From CAKUIA01 sp034180465 (GTDB lineage: Bacteria; Verrucomicrobiota; Verrucomicrobiia; Opitutales; Intestinicryptomonadaceae), in NCBI GenBank assembly GCA_034180465.1, contig JAXFOH010000093.1, positions 1 through 10,950 of the forward strand: a DNA stretch of 10,950 nt. The letters are read 5' to 3'. Under the pieces are notes generated by a model. That model saw only the letters and a program-made list of their open reading frames with translations, searched no databases and was not told where the DNA came from. Made by a program: the position numbers and the translations under genes. This document shows positions 1-6,394 of the stretch, piece after piece; positions within the stretch are counted from its first letter, which is position 1, and each line of letters opens with the position of its first letter.

Positions 1-1199
1 GTTTGGCCTATGACAGAATCTATCTCTTTTGCCCTGCCAAAAAATGTGCCGTTTATAAGGTCGCGCCTGTTTATTGCATATAAAACAGCCTGACGGAACA
101 GCTTGTTCGAAAACCAGCTAACTTTGTAGCTTTTTAGCGCGGAATTTTTCTTTAATGCAGCCTGCATATTTTGGTTGAAGCACAAAAACTGAATGCCCGA
201 ATCGGGGCCGCGCTCGTAGATGTCGAAATTGTATGTTTTAGCGAAGTTTTTTACCCAGACATAGTCGTTTGCCGAAACATTTGCGGCATCGCTTTGCCCA
301 GTTGCAAACAGCACCGTTGCCGTGTTTGCGTCCGAGACAAATTTAAATATCAAAAAGTCTATGTAGGGCAGTCGTTGATGCTTTTTGTCGGCCTTCCAGT
401 AGTGTGGGTTTGGCTCTAAAACAAGCCTTTCGCCTGGGCGGTAAGAATATATTTTAAAAGGGCCAAGCCCCACAATTTCGGCGGGGGTTTCTATTGCGGT
501 TTGGCTTGTCCAGCTTAAGGTAAGCGTTCCGTCTTTAAAGGCTTTAAGCAGTTTGTGCTTTGGAAGAATTTCAAGATAGCTTATGTCGTTTATAAAGGGG
601 GCGTAAACCGTGTTGGTTTTAAATTCAACCGTGTAGTCGTCTATCTTTTTGTACTTAACATATTCGCCGCCTATGGTATATTGCCCTGCGTTTCGGGTAG
701 GGTATCTAAGCAGTGCCTTGCCCGTTTTCGGGTCTTTTTCTATATTTCCGTTTTTGTCGAGCTTGGGGGCAAAAATGCAGTCGAGAGTAAAAATTACATC
801 GTCTGCCGAAAGGGGGGCACCATCGCTGAACTTTACGCCTTCTCTTAAATTGAATACATATGTTTTGTTGTCGGGCAAAACGCGCCACGATTTTGCAAGG
901 GCTGGCACAATCTTGTCGGCAATGGGATCGTAGTCTACAAGCCTGCCTGTTGTGCAGCCTACGGCAAAGGCAGAATATGCATCGGTTATGGTTAGAGGGT
1001 TAAAAGTTTTTGGCTCGCCGAAAATGGGCAAAACAAAAATGCCGCCGTATTTGCCCGCATTTGCATTGCTTATAAGTGCATCTTTGGGTAGCTCGAATTG
1101 GTTGCGAACAACCTTTGCCGACGGCGAACAAGCGCATAGCAGCATTGCCGCAAAAAGCGGGGCTAGCAGCGTTTTGCTAATTGTTCGAAGTATTGGCAT
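1..1199 (-). CDS. Peptide/nickel-type ABC transporter substrate-binding lipoprotein (SBP_bac_5), 3' end outside window
   Basis: The reading frame is open from an ATG at 1199 to the window edge and gives 399 residues; the C-terminus is missing. Residues 1-23 form a Sec/lipoprotein signal with Arg5 and Lys9, a hydrophobic core and the lipobox LCAC, so Cys24 would be lipidated. No twin-arginine motif is present, so it is not a Tat substrate despite lying next to tatC. The mature part reads like family 5 solute-binding proteins: a GLVDYDP-like segment (here GRLVDYDPIADKIVPALAKS), then DNKTYVFNLREGVKFSDG and ADDVIFT, which are hallmark N-terminal motifs of OppA/DppA-like proteins. The family binds oligopeptides, nickel or other ligands outside the inner membrane and delivers them to an ABC permease; the ligand cannot be told from sequence. 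The start lies 23 bases inside the end of tatC and has no clear Shine-Dalgarno sequence, so translational coupling is likely. No permease or ATPase gene is visible in the window. Confidence 0.92.
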   Translation of the reverse strand, partial: MPILRTISKTLLAPLFAAMLLCACSPSAKVVRNQFELPKDALISNANAGKYGGIFVLPIFGEPKTFNPLTITDAYSAFAVGCTTGRLVDYDPIADKIVPALAKSWRVLPDNKTYVFNLREGVKFSDGAPLSADDVIFTLDCIFAPKLDKNGNIEKDPKTGKALLRYPTRNAGQYTIGGEYVKYKKIDDYTVEFKTNTVYAPFINDISYLEILPKHKLLKAFKDGTLTLSWTSQTAIETPAEIVGLGPFKIYSYRPGERLVLEPNPHYWKADKKHQRLPYIDFLIFKFVSDANTATVLFATGQSDAANVSANDYVWVKNFAKTYNFDIYERGPDSGIQFLCFNQNMQAALKKNSALKSYKVSWFSNKLFRQAVLYAINRRDLINGTFFGRAKEIDSVIGQ

Positions 1200-2397
1200 C
1201 GTTTGCAGATGAAAAGTCGGGGAATAGGTTTGGCTCGTTTAAGTCCCAATCGGGAAATAGCGCGGATTTCTCTTCGGGCTGATCCTGTTGCATGGCGTCG
1301 TACTCTTCGTCGTAGCCGCGGTAGTTGTAAGACTCGGCGTAGTCGTCGTAGTTTTCCGAATCGTATGCGCGGTCGCCGTAATAGTCGTTGTAGTTGCCGC
1401 GGTCGCCGTCGCCGTAGTCGGTCAGCTCCTGGTTTGTATTATCGGAATTTTCATCGGCAATTTCGCCTTCTTGCTCGTTGTTTTGTTCTGCGGGGTTGTT
1501 GGGGGCTTCGCTTTCGTCTTCAATAGGTTTGCCGCTTTCTAACGCCTTTTGTTTGCGAAGCTCCTTTTGCCTTAATTCCTCTTGGCGTTCGAGTTCTTCT
1601 TGTTCTTTTTCACGCTGCTCTTCCTTTAATTCGGCAGCTTCTTTCTTTTTGCGCAGTGCCGAGCCTACAATTAATGCAAGCTCGAACAAAAGCCAAAGTG
1701 GAACTGCCAAAACTATTTGTGTAACAACGTCGGGCGGGGTTATTATTGCCGCTATTGTAAACAAAATTACAATAACCCAGTGTCGGCATTTTTTTAGAAC
1801 TTGCACCTTAAGCACGCCCAGATAGATAAGTATTACCTGTAAAAGCGGGACTTCAAACGAAAGGCCTATGCCCAAAATGGCCATGCAGACAAGCCCGTAA
1901 TACGACTGGGCGTCTACAAACATTTCGGTTTGCAGATATTGGGCGGAAATGTTTGTTGAAAAGTATAGCCCCAGCGGCAAGATTAAATAATATGTCATTG
2001 CAGCTCCTATAAAGAACAGCAAAATTGCCGATAAAATGCCCGGTATTAAAACCTTTTTTTCGGATTTTGTAAGGGCTGGAGCTATAAACGAGGCAACAAA
2101 ATAAGCCGTGAACGGAATGGCCAGCGCAAAGCCCGAAAGTATTACCATATATAATATGATGAAAATGGGGCTTGTAAAGTTTGCCATTCTTATTGGGATT
2201 TTCTGCCCTAGCATTGCTTCTGCCGAGTGCAGGGGGCCGAGCAGAAAATCGTTTACATACGAAAAGAAAAAGAAAGTGCCCATGCAGCAAACGAAAAGCG
2301 CAATAAGGCTTTTTATTATAACCCAGCGCATTTCCTCGAGATGGTCTAAAAAGCCCATCTCTTTGTCGGCCGCCATATCTTTCAATTTCTGCAGCAT
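1177..2397 (-). CDS. tatC: Sec-independent protein translocase subunit TatC with long charged, Tyr/Asp-rich C-terminal tail
   Basis: TatC is the multi-spanning inner-membrane receptor that recognises twin-arginine signal peptides and recruits TatA to move folded proteins. Residues 1-248 are a normal TatC core with six hydrophobic segments. Family signatures are visible: FLDHLEEMR (16-24) in the cytoplasmic N-terminus, SFIAPALTKSEKK (103-115), FEVP with Glu182, and TPPD with Asp223. The protein is 406 residues, against about 258 for E. coli TatC. The extra part starts with a Lys/Glu/Gln-rich, probably helical stretch (249-286). A disordered-looking acidic stretch rich in Tyr, Asp, Asn and Gly follows (about 326-366), then a short end with two LFPD motifs (380-383 and 391-394). 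The gene starts 6 bases after the pheT stop with no Shine-Dalgarno sequence, and Met8 or Met14 are possible alternative starts. No tatA or tatB gene lies in the window. Confidence 0.95.
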   Translation of the reverse strand: MLQKLKDMAADKEMGFLDHLEEMRWVIIKSLIALFVCCMGTFFFFSYVNDFLLGPLHSAEAMLGQKIPIRMANFTSPIFIILYMVILSGFALAIPFTAYFVASFIAPALTKSEKKVLIPGILSAILLFFIGAAMTYYLILPLGLYFSTNISAQYLQTEMFVDAQSYYGLVCMAILGIGLSFEVPLLQVILIYLGVLKVQVLKKCRHWVIVILFTIAAIITPPDVVTQIVLAVPLWLLFELALIVGSALRKKKEAAELKEEQREKEQEELERQEELRQKELRKQKALESGKPIEDESEAPNNPAEQNNEQEGEIADENSDNTNQELTDYGDGDRGNYNDYYGDRAYDSENYDDYAESYNYRGYDEEYDAMQQDQPEEKSALFPDWDLNEPNLFPDFSSANDANTSNN

Positions 2398-2403
2398 ATT
2401 TTG

Positions 2404-4836
2404 TTAGGCCCTAAGTTGGTATTTATTTGCCAATTCGGCGCAAACGGCGTCGAACACTTTTGCGACTTCCTCCGTCTTAAGTGTTTTCTCTGCCGAGCGC
2501 ATTGCAATCGAAAACGCCAAGCTTTTCTTGTTTTCGGGAAGCCCTTTGCCTTGGTATTCATCGAAAATATCAACGCTTTCGACATCGCAAAGCCCCTTTG
2601 CCTTTGCCTGCGCAATTTTTAAGATTTCAAACGACAAGTCGCTTGCCTTTGCGCTTTGGTCTACAATAACTGCAACGTCTCTTGTAGAAAGCGGGAACAA
2701 GCTAAAGCTCTTGAACTTTTCTGTGTGCTTTTTGCGCGAGCATACGTCGCTTTTAAGAATAACTTCGCCTGCGTATACGGGAATATTTATGCCGTTTTCG
2801 CGCAACATTGCCAAGTTAAGCGCGCCGCATTCAAAAGCATAGCCTTCGCGACCTATAAAGCCTCCGCGGGCTGCAAAGCCTTTTTGGAAGAATTCGCTTT
2901 CGTTAACGTCGAATGAAAATCTGTCTATGCCCAAAATCGAGAATATGTCGCAAACTAGTTTCTTGGCGGTGAAAAAGTCGGGATTTTCCCTCTTTGCCCA
3001 CATTCTTCTTTCGTCGATTGCGGGGAATACAAAGGCAACCGACATAAGCTCTATTAGGCCGTCTTTTTCGGTTCTAAAAACTTTGCCTACTTCGAACAAT
3101 CCCTTAAAGGAATTTTGCGCATCTAAGTTTAGGCGAACCGCGTCTAGCAAACCGTCTATAAGCGAGGGGCGAATGCAGTCTTGATCGCTTGTAAGGGGGT
3201 TGTCTAGCTTAAGTGCTTCTACGTTCAAATCGCTATGAAGCTTTGCTGTAAGTTTAGAATCCCTTAAAGTGTAGTGCTGGCATTCGCTAAAGCCCCAGTC
3301 TGCCAAAAAGTCCGAAACTTTGCGTTCGAAAACAAATGTTTTGTCGTCGTCTCGGTGGGTAGCTGCAACCATAACCCTTGTTTCGGGGATTTTGTCGGAA
3401 CCGAAAATTCTTATAAATTCTTCAACCAAGTCTATGGGGCGGTCCACCTCGCTCCTAAACGACGGAACTAAAACCTTGTAGTTTTCGCCGTTTTGCTCTA
3501 CCGAAAACCCCAGCGATTCGAACACCTTTACAACATCTTGACTGCATACTTTAAAGCCCAATTTGTCGCAAATGTAGGCAAGCGAAATTTCTATTGTGCG
3601 GTCGCCGCGCGGGGCCTTGCCTGCAACGTAGGTTGCTCCCTCCTTTTTGCCGCCTGCAATTTGCTCTAAAAGCTCTACAGCCCTGGCCGATGCGTCGAAA
3701 ACGCCTTTGGGATCCACATCTCTGGCGTAGCGATAGGCCGCATCAGTGCTAATTGCAAGCTTGCGCGAGGTTGCCCTTACATTGCCGGGGTTAAAGTATG
3801 CGCTTTCCAAAATTACATCGCATGTGGTGTCTTTAATTTCCGAATTTTCGCCGCCCATAACGCCCGCAAGGGCAACGGGAGTTTCGCCGTTGCAAATAAG
3901 GGTGTTGTTTGCGCAAAGCGTGTGTTCTTTGCCGTCTAAAGTTTTTATCTTTTCGCCGTCTCGGGCCGCTCTTACAACAATGCTTTTTGTTGTAATGTCG
4001 TTGGCGTCGAAAGCGTGCAAGGGCTGTCCGTATTCCATCATAACAAAGTTGGTAATGTCTACCACGTTGTTTATGGGGCGAAGCCCGACGGCTTCCAAGT
4101 CCCTTTTAAGCCAGTCGGGGCTGGGAGCTATCTTTACATTTCTTACAACCGCCGCAGTATATAGCGGGCAGTTTTCGGTTTTAAGCTCTATGCTTTTTAA
4201 AAGCTCGCTTTGTGGCTTGTCGGAATATTCAACCGCTTTTAATTGCGGGGTTTTAATCTTTAAGTTGAACTTTGCAGCCAACTCGCGTGCCACGCCAATG
4301 TGGCTTAGGCAGTCGCCCCTGTTGGCAGTAAGCTCTATTTCGTACATCGTGTCGGAATCTTTAAACACATCGTTTATGGGTGTTCCCACTTCGGGGCGCA
4401 TTGTAAGAATTAGCAGGCCGCTATGGTCTTGCCCCAAGCCCAATTCCCTTGCCGAGCACATCATGCCAAAAGAGTCTATGCCCCTGAGTTTAGATGCCTT
4501 AATTTCGAAAACCGAACCGTCTTCGCAGGGGAGTTTAGCCCCTATCAATGCAACGGGAACCCTGTCGCCCACAACATAGTTGTGCGCTCCACAGACAATC
4601 TGAATTGGGTCTTTATTCGGGTCTACCAAAACTTTGCAAACCCCCAGCTTGTCGGCATTTGGATGCGGGTCGCGGCTTAAAATTTCGCCTACAACAACGT
4701 TGTCTAGCTGCTTTAAACCGAGCGTTTTTACGCTTTCGATTTCAAGCCCCAACATGGGAAGCGCGTTTTCGATTTCTTCGGGTTTTACGCCGCTTAAATC
4801 AATGTAGTCGTTCAACCATTTTAAACTTATATTCAT
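2404..4836 (-). CDS. pheT: Phenylalanyl-tRNA synthetase beta subunit
   Basis: This is the beta subunit of the alpha2-beta2 cytosolic enzyme that charges tRNA-Phe; it carries the editing site and binds tRNA. At 810 residues it is a full-length bacterial form. In order there are an EMAP-like tRNA-binding domain (about 40-150, with HPNADKL and SFGMMCSA), the B3/B4 editing region (about 215-395, with RPINNVVDITNFVM and QPLHAFDA), and the B5 domain (about 412-480, with DLVEEFIRIFG). A catalytic-like core follows (about 490-690), and then the C-terminal anticodon-binding FDX-ACB domain (about 712-810, with RDVAVIVD and a C-terminal QLRA). One deviation is visible: the usual TDAxxRxERGVDP motif reads TDAAYRYARDVDP (364-376), so ERG is replaced by ARD. 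The gene begins 4 bases after pheS; an AAGG lies only 2 bases before the ATG, which is too close to be a good ribosome binding site. Confidence 0.98.
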   Translation of the reverse strand: MNISLKWLNDYIDLSGVKPEEIENALPMLGLEIESVKTLGLKQLDNVVVGEILSRDPHPNADKLGVCKVLVDPNKDPIQIVCGAHNYVVGDRVPVALIGAKLPCEDGSVFEIKASKLRGIDSFGMMCSARELGLGQDHSGLLILTMRPEVGTPINDVFKDSDTMYEIELTANRGDCLSHIGVARELAAKFNLKIKTPQLKAVEYSDKPQSELLKSIELKTENCPLYTAAVVRNVKIAPSPDWLKRDLEAVGLRPINNVVDITNFVMMEYGQPLHAFDANDITTKSIVVRAARDGEKIKTLDGKEHTLCANNTLICNGETPVALAGVMGGENSEIKDTTCDVILESAYFNPGNVRATSRKLAISTDAAYRYARDVDPKGVFDASARAVELLEQIAGGKKEGATYVAGKAPRGDRTIEISLAYICDKLGFKVCSQDVVKVFESLGFSVEQNGENYKVLVPSFRSEVDRPIDLVEEFIRIFGSDKIPETRVMVAATHRDDDKTFVFERKVSDFLADWGFSECQHYTLRDSKLTAKLHSDLNVEALKLDNPLTSDQDCIRPSLIDGLLDAVRLNLDAQNSFKGLFEVGKVFRTEKDGLIELMSVAFVFPAIDERRMWAKRENPDFFTAKKLVCDIFSILGIDRFSFDVNESEFFQKGFAARGGFIGREGYAFECGALNLAMLRENGINIPVYAGEVILKSDVCSRKKHTEKFKSFSLFPLSTRDVAVIVDQSAKASDLSFEILKIAQAKAKGLCDVESVDIFDEYQGKGLPENKKSLAFSIAMRSAEKTLKTEEVAKVFDAVCAELANKYQLRA

Positions 4837-4840
4837 TGCC

Positions 4841-5887
4841 TTATTTGCGTGGAAATTGTTTTAGGAAGCGAAGATCGTTCGCATAGAAGTGGCGAATGTC
4901 GTCTATCGAGTGCGTAAGCATTGCAACGCGTTCGACTCCCAAGCCGAATGCGTAGCCGCTGTAAACTTCGGGGTCTATGCCCACGTTTTTAAGAACGTTA
5001 GGGTCTACCATTCCGCAGCCCATAATTTCTATCCACTTATTGCTAAGCTTGCCCATATCCGGACTCATAAAGTCTACTTCAAAGCTGGGTTCCGTGAAGG
5101 GGAAAAAGCTTGGGCGCAGCCTTGTTTTTGCCTTGTCGCCGAAAAGCTCTTTAAACATATAGTCTAGCACGGCTTTTAAGTCGGTTAAACGCACGTCTTT
5201 GTCGATATACAAGCACTCTATTTGATGGAAGTTTGCCGAGTGGGTTGCGTCTACCGTATCTCTACGGAAAGCGCGGCCTGGGGCTACAATCCTTACGGGG
5301 GCACCCTCTTTAAGCATTGTTCTGATTTGCACGGTAGAAGTGTGGCTGCGCAGCAAATACATTTCGTTTGCGTGCTTGTTTACGTTTAAAAACTTTGTGT
5401 CTTTGGGCATAAACAAGGTATCTTGCGCGTCTCTTGCGGGGTGGTCGGACGGGGTGTTAAGCGCGTCAAAACAGAACCATTCGGTGTCTATTTCGCAGGC
5501 TTGTGCCACTGAAAAGCCTATTTTTTTGAATATGTCGCAAATGCGCCTTACAGTTTGCGTAAGGGGGTGTATGGTTCCCATTTTAAAGTCGGGCGTAGGC
5601 AGCGAAACATCGCGCTCTGCACCCAAACTTTTTGCCATTTGCAGGCTTTCGGCTTTGGCATAGGCTGCCGAAATTGCGCTTTCGGCTGCAACTTTTGCTT
5701 TGTTTATAAGTTTGCCCGCAAGCGGTCTTTCGCTTTTGTCCAAGGTGGGTATTAACTTCATAAGGGCTGTAAGCGAGCCTTTTGGCCCTGTTATTGCAGC
5801 CGATATTTGTGAAATTTGCGCCGCGCTTGAGGCATTTTTTAAACCGTTTTCAAGTTCGGCAATAATTGCGTTGATTTTGTCTTCCAT
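4841..5887 (-). CDS. pheS: Phenylalanyl-tRNA synthetase alpha subunit
   Basis: This is the catalytic alpha subunit of phenylalanyl-tRNA synthetase, which activates phenylalanine with ATP and transfers it to tRNA-Phe. It has 348 residues, normal for the bacterial family. Residues 1-90 are the N-terminal helical coiled-coil region. The class II catalytic domain follows with DTEWFCFDALNTPSDHPARD (134-153, motif 1 region), LLRSHTSTVQIRTM (178-191), the motif 2 segment with RAFRRDTVDATH (205-216) and FHQIE (220-224), RPSFFPFTEPSFEVD (258-272), and motif 3 GYAFGLGVERVAML (311-324). The Ala in GYAFG at the amino-acid pocket matches the usual specificity residue of E. coli PheS. The customary HQxEG reads HQIEC here, a mild change. 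It is the first gene of the pheS-pheT-tatC cluster, and the structured region 5888-6394 lies upstream. No clear Shine-Dalgarno sequence precedes the ATG. Confidence 0.98.
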   Translation of the reverse strand: MEDKINAIIAELENGLKNASSAAQISQISAAITGPKGSLTALMKLIPTLDKSERPLAGKLINKAKVAAESAISAAYAKAESLQMAKSLGAERDVSLPTPDFKMGTIHPLTQTVRRICDIFKKIGFSVAQACEIDTEWFCFDALNTPSDHPARDAQDTLFMPKDTKFLNVNKHANEMYLLRSHTSTVQIRTMLKEGAPVRIVAPGRAFRRDTVDATHSANFHQIECLYIDKDVRLTDLKAVLDYMFKELFGDKAKTRLRPSFFPFTEPSFEVDFMSPDMGKLSNKWIEIMGCGMVDPNVLKNVGIDPEVYSGYAFGLGVERVAMLTHSIDDIRHFYANDLRFLKQFPRK

Positions 5888-5904
5888 ATCAAAGCCGATA
5901 CAGT

Positions 5905-5917
5905 CTCAAATATTGAG
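5905..5917 (-). promoter_or_regulatory. Small dyad just upstream of pheS
   Basis: The arms CTCAA (5905-5909) and TTGAG (5913-5917) are perfectly complementary around a 3-base centre, placed 18-30 bases before the pheS ATG. In the mRNA this would be a short weak hairpin in the 5' leader; as DNA it could be half of a protein site. It is short enough to occur by chance, so no function is claimed. Confidence 0.25.
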
Positions 5918-6079
5918 GAAAATCGCAAGTATTTTATTGCATATGTTTGTCGCGCAAACGTAGAAAATCTCCAAGCGCATACGGTAAAAATCGCCACAGT
6001 TTGCTGGGCAAGGGTGCCGTTAAACAAAAACGCAAAAAGTTTTGGCAAAACCTTATTTTGCGGCATGGCAAAACTGCCA

Positions 6080-6107
6080 AATATAAATGCAACTTGCGCA
6101 TAATCAA
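6080..6107 (-). promoter_or_regulatory. Candidate sigma-70-like promoter for pheS
   Basis: On the minus strand TTGATT (6107-6102) is followed after 16 bases by TATATT (6085-6080). Both hexamers match the consensus TTGACA/TATAAT at most positions, and the spacing is acceptable. A transcript would start near 6073 and give a leader of about 185 bases before pheS. The promoter sits inside the 11-base dyad at 6082-6122, so its activity could be regulated. The region is AT-rich and such matches arise by chance. A weaker alternative -10 (TAAAAT) lies closer to pheS, near 5930. Confidence 0.3.
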
Positions 6108-6122
6108 ATTATTGCATTTATA
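6082..6122. repeat. Perfect 11-base inverted repeat upstream of pheS
   Basis: TATAAATGCAA (6082-6092) and TTGCATTTATA (6112-6122) are exact reverse complements with a 19-base spacer. The spacer holds a smaller dyad, ATAAT-CAA-ATTAT (6100-6112). The arms overlap the candidate -10 and -35 boxes of the promoter read toward pheS. It could be a protein-binding site, possibly one half-site on each side of the promoter, or the stem of an RNA hairpin. An 11-base perfect dyad is long for chance even in AT-rich DNA. The binding protein is not known. Confidence 0.55.
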
Positions 6123-6125
6123 ATG

Positions 6126-6171
6126 ACAAAAAATAAACCCCCGCCCATAATAGTAAAGCGGAGGTTTTTTT
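6126..6171 (-). terminator. Intrinsic terminator or attenuator hairpin between tetR operators and pheS
   Basis: The arms 6135-6144 and 6158-6167 pair over 10 positions with a 13-base loop. Read on the minus strand, the single imperfect position (6140 with 6162) is a G-U wobble, so the stem is continuous, and it is followed by TTTATTTTTT. Read on the plus strand the same position is a C-A mismatch, although seven T residues follow. The structure therefore fits better as a minus-strand terminator, though it may work both ways. It lies about 85 bases downstream of a consensus TTGACA on the minus strand and 240 bases before pheS. It would either end a short transcript or act as an attenuator in a longer pheS leader. 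Confidence 0.6.
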
Positions 6172-6184
6172 CTAACCATAAGAC

Positions 6185-6214
6185 TTTTTGAAATTAAAAT
6201 CGGGATTTCAAAAA
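6185..6214. repeat. 10-base perfect inverted repeat (stem-loop)
   Basis: TTTTTGAAAT (6185-6194) and ATTTCAAAAA (6205-6214) are exact reverse complements around a 10-base loop. In a minus-strand transcript this would form a hairpin just before the terminator hairpin at 6126-6171. The A7 run at 6210-6216, which is U7 in the minus RNA, could instead pair with the T7 run at 6165-6171, which is A7 in that RNA. Two alternative folds are therefore possible. The stem is AT-rich and its role is unknown. Confidence 0.5.
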
Positions 6215-6230
6215 AACAACTACGACAATT

Positions 6231-6252
6231 AAAATGAACGTTTGTTCATTTT
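6231..6252. promoter_or_regulatory. TetR-type operator copy 1
   Basis: AAAATGAAC (6231-6239) and GTTCATTTT (6244-6252) form a perfect 9-base palindrome with a 4-base centre. A near-identical copy begins 33 bases further on. Size and symmetry fit the operators of TetR-family dimers, and the tetR gene begins about 140 bases downstream. A minus-strand TTGACA box (6258-6253) directly abuts this copy, so bound repressor would cover that promoter. Confidence 0.75.
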
Positions 6253-6268
6253 TGTCAAGGTATAAAAT
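6253..6268. promoter_or_regulatory. Overlapping divergent promoter elements between the two operators
   Basis: On the minus strand 6258-6253 reads TTGACA, a perfect -35 box; the best -10 match, TTTAAT (6233-6228), is 19 bases away, which is long. On the plus strand TATAAA (6261-6266), overlapping TAAAAT (6263-6268), resembles a -10 box for tetR, but its -35 is poor. Both sit between or inside the operator copies, as expected for a repressed divergent control region. Exact start sites cannot be set by eye. Confidence 0.4.
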
Positions 6269-6285
6269 GAACAAAAATTCATTTT
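6264..6285. promoter_or_regulatory. TetR-type operator copy 2
   Basis: AAAATGAAC (6264-6272) and ATTCATTTT (6277-6285) repeat the first operator with the same 22-base length and 4-base centre and one mismatch in the arms. The centres are 33 bases apart, about three helical turns, which places both sites on the same face of DNA. That spacing is typical of cooperative or paired dimer binding. Confidence 0.72.
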
Positions 6286-6307
6286 TATTCGAGGCAATTA
6301 AAATCAA

Positions 6308-6366
6308 GGGCAAAAATTGCCCGTTTAGTAAAAAAGCAAAAATTGCAATATACGGCTTGAAAAGCC
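6308..6366 (+). other. Two small stem-loops in the tetR 5' leader
   Basis: GGGCAA (6308-6313) and TTGCCC (6317-6322) form a perfect 6-base stem with a 3-base loop. GGCTT (6354-6358) and AAGCC (6362-6366) form a 5-base stem with a 3-base loop, ending 28 bases before the tetR ATG. If transcription starts near 6275, both lie in the tetR leader RNA. They may influence translation, or may be chance in this AT-rich region. Confidence 0.35.
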
Positions 6367-6394
6367 CGGTAAAATATGCGATTTTAAGCAGATA

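Noticed and set aside
1203..1526. Plus-strand open frame of 107 residues very rich in Arg, and overlapping Val-rich frame 1288-1542
   Set aside because: They are antisense shadows of the repetitive Asp/Tyr/Gly codons of the TatC tail; composition is extreme and no domain is visible.
3746..4579. Plus-strand open frame of 277 residues
   Set aside because: It lies wholly antisense to pheT, whose product is unmistakable; the translation resembles no family.
5839..6066. Minus-strand frame of 75 residues overlapping the pheS start
   Set aside because: It overlaps pheS in another frame, has no recognisable features and no ribosome binding site.
5934..6179. Minus-strand frame of 81 residues with a Tyr-Tyr-Tyr and Phe cluster, considered as a leader peptide for pheS attenuation
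   Set aside because: The aromatic codons fall within the terminator hairpin itself rather than ahead of it, the frame is far longer than a leader peptide, and there is no ribosome binding site. The idea is not excluded but not supported.
5888..6394. T-box riboswitch or other known aminoacyl-tRNA synthetase leader
   Set aside because: I looked on the minus strand for the conserved T-box antiterminator sequence (AGGGTGGNACCGCG) and did not see it.
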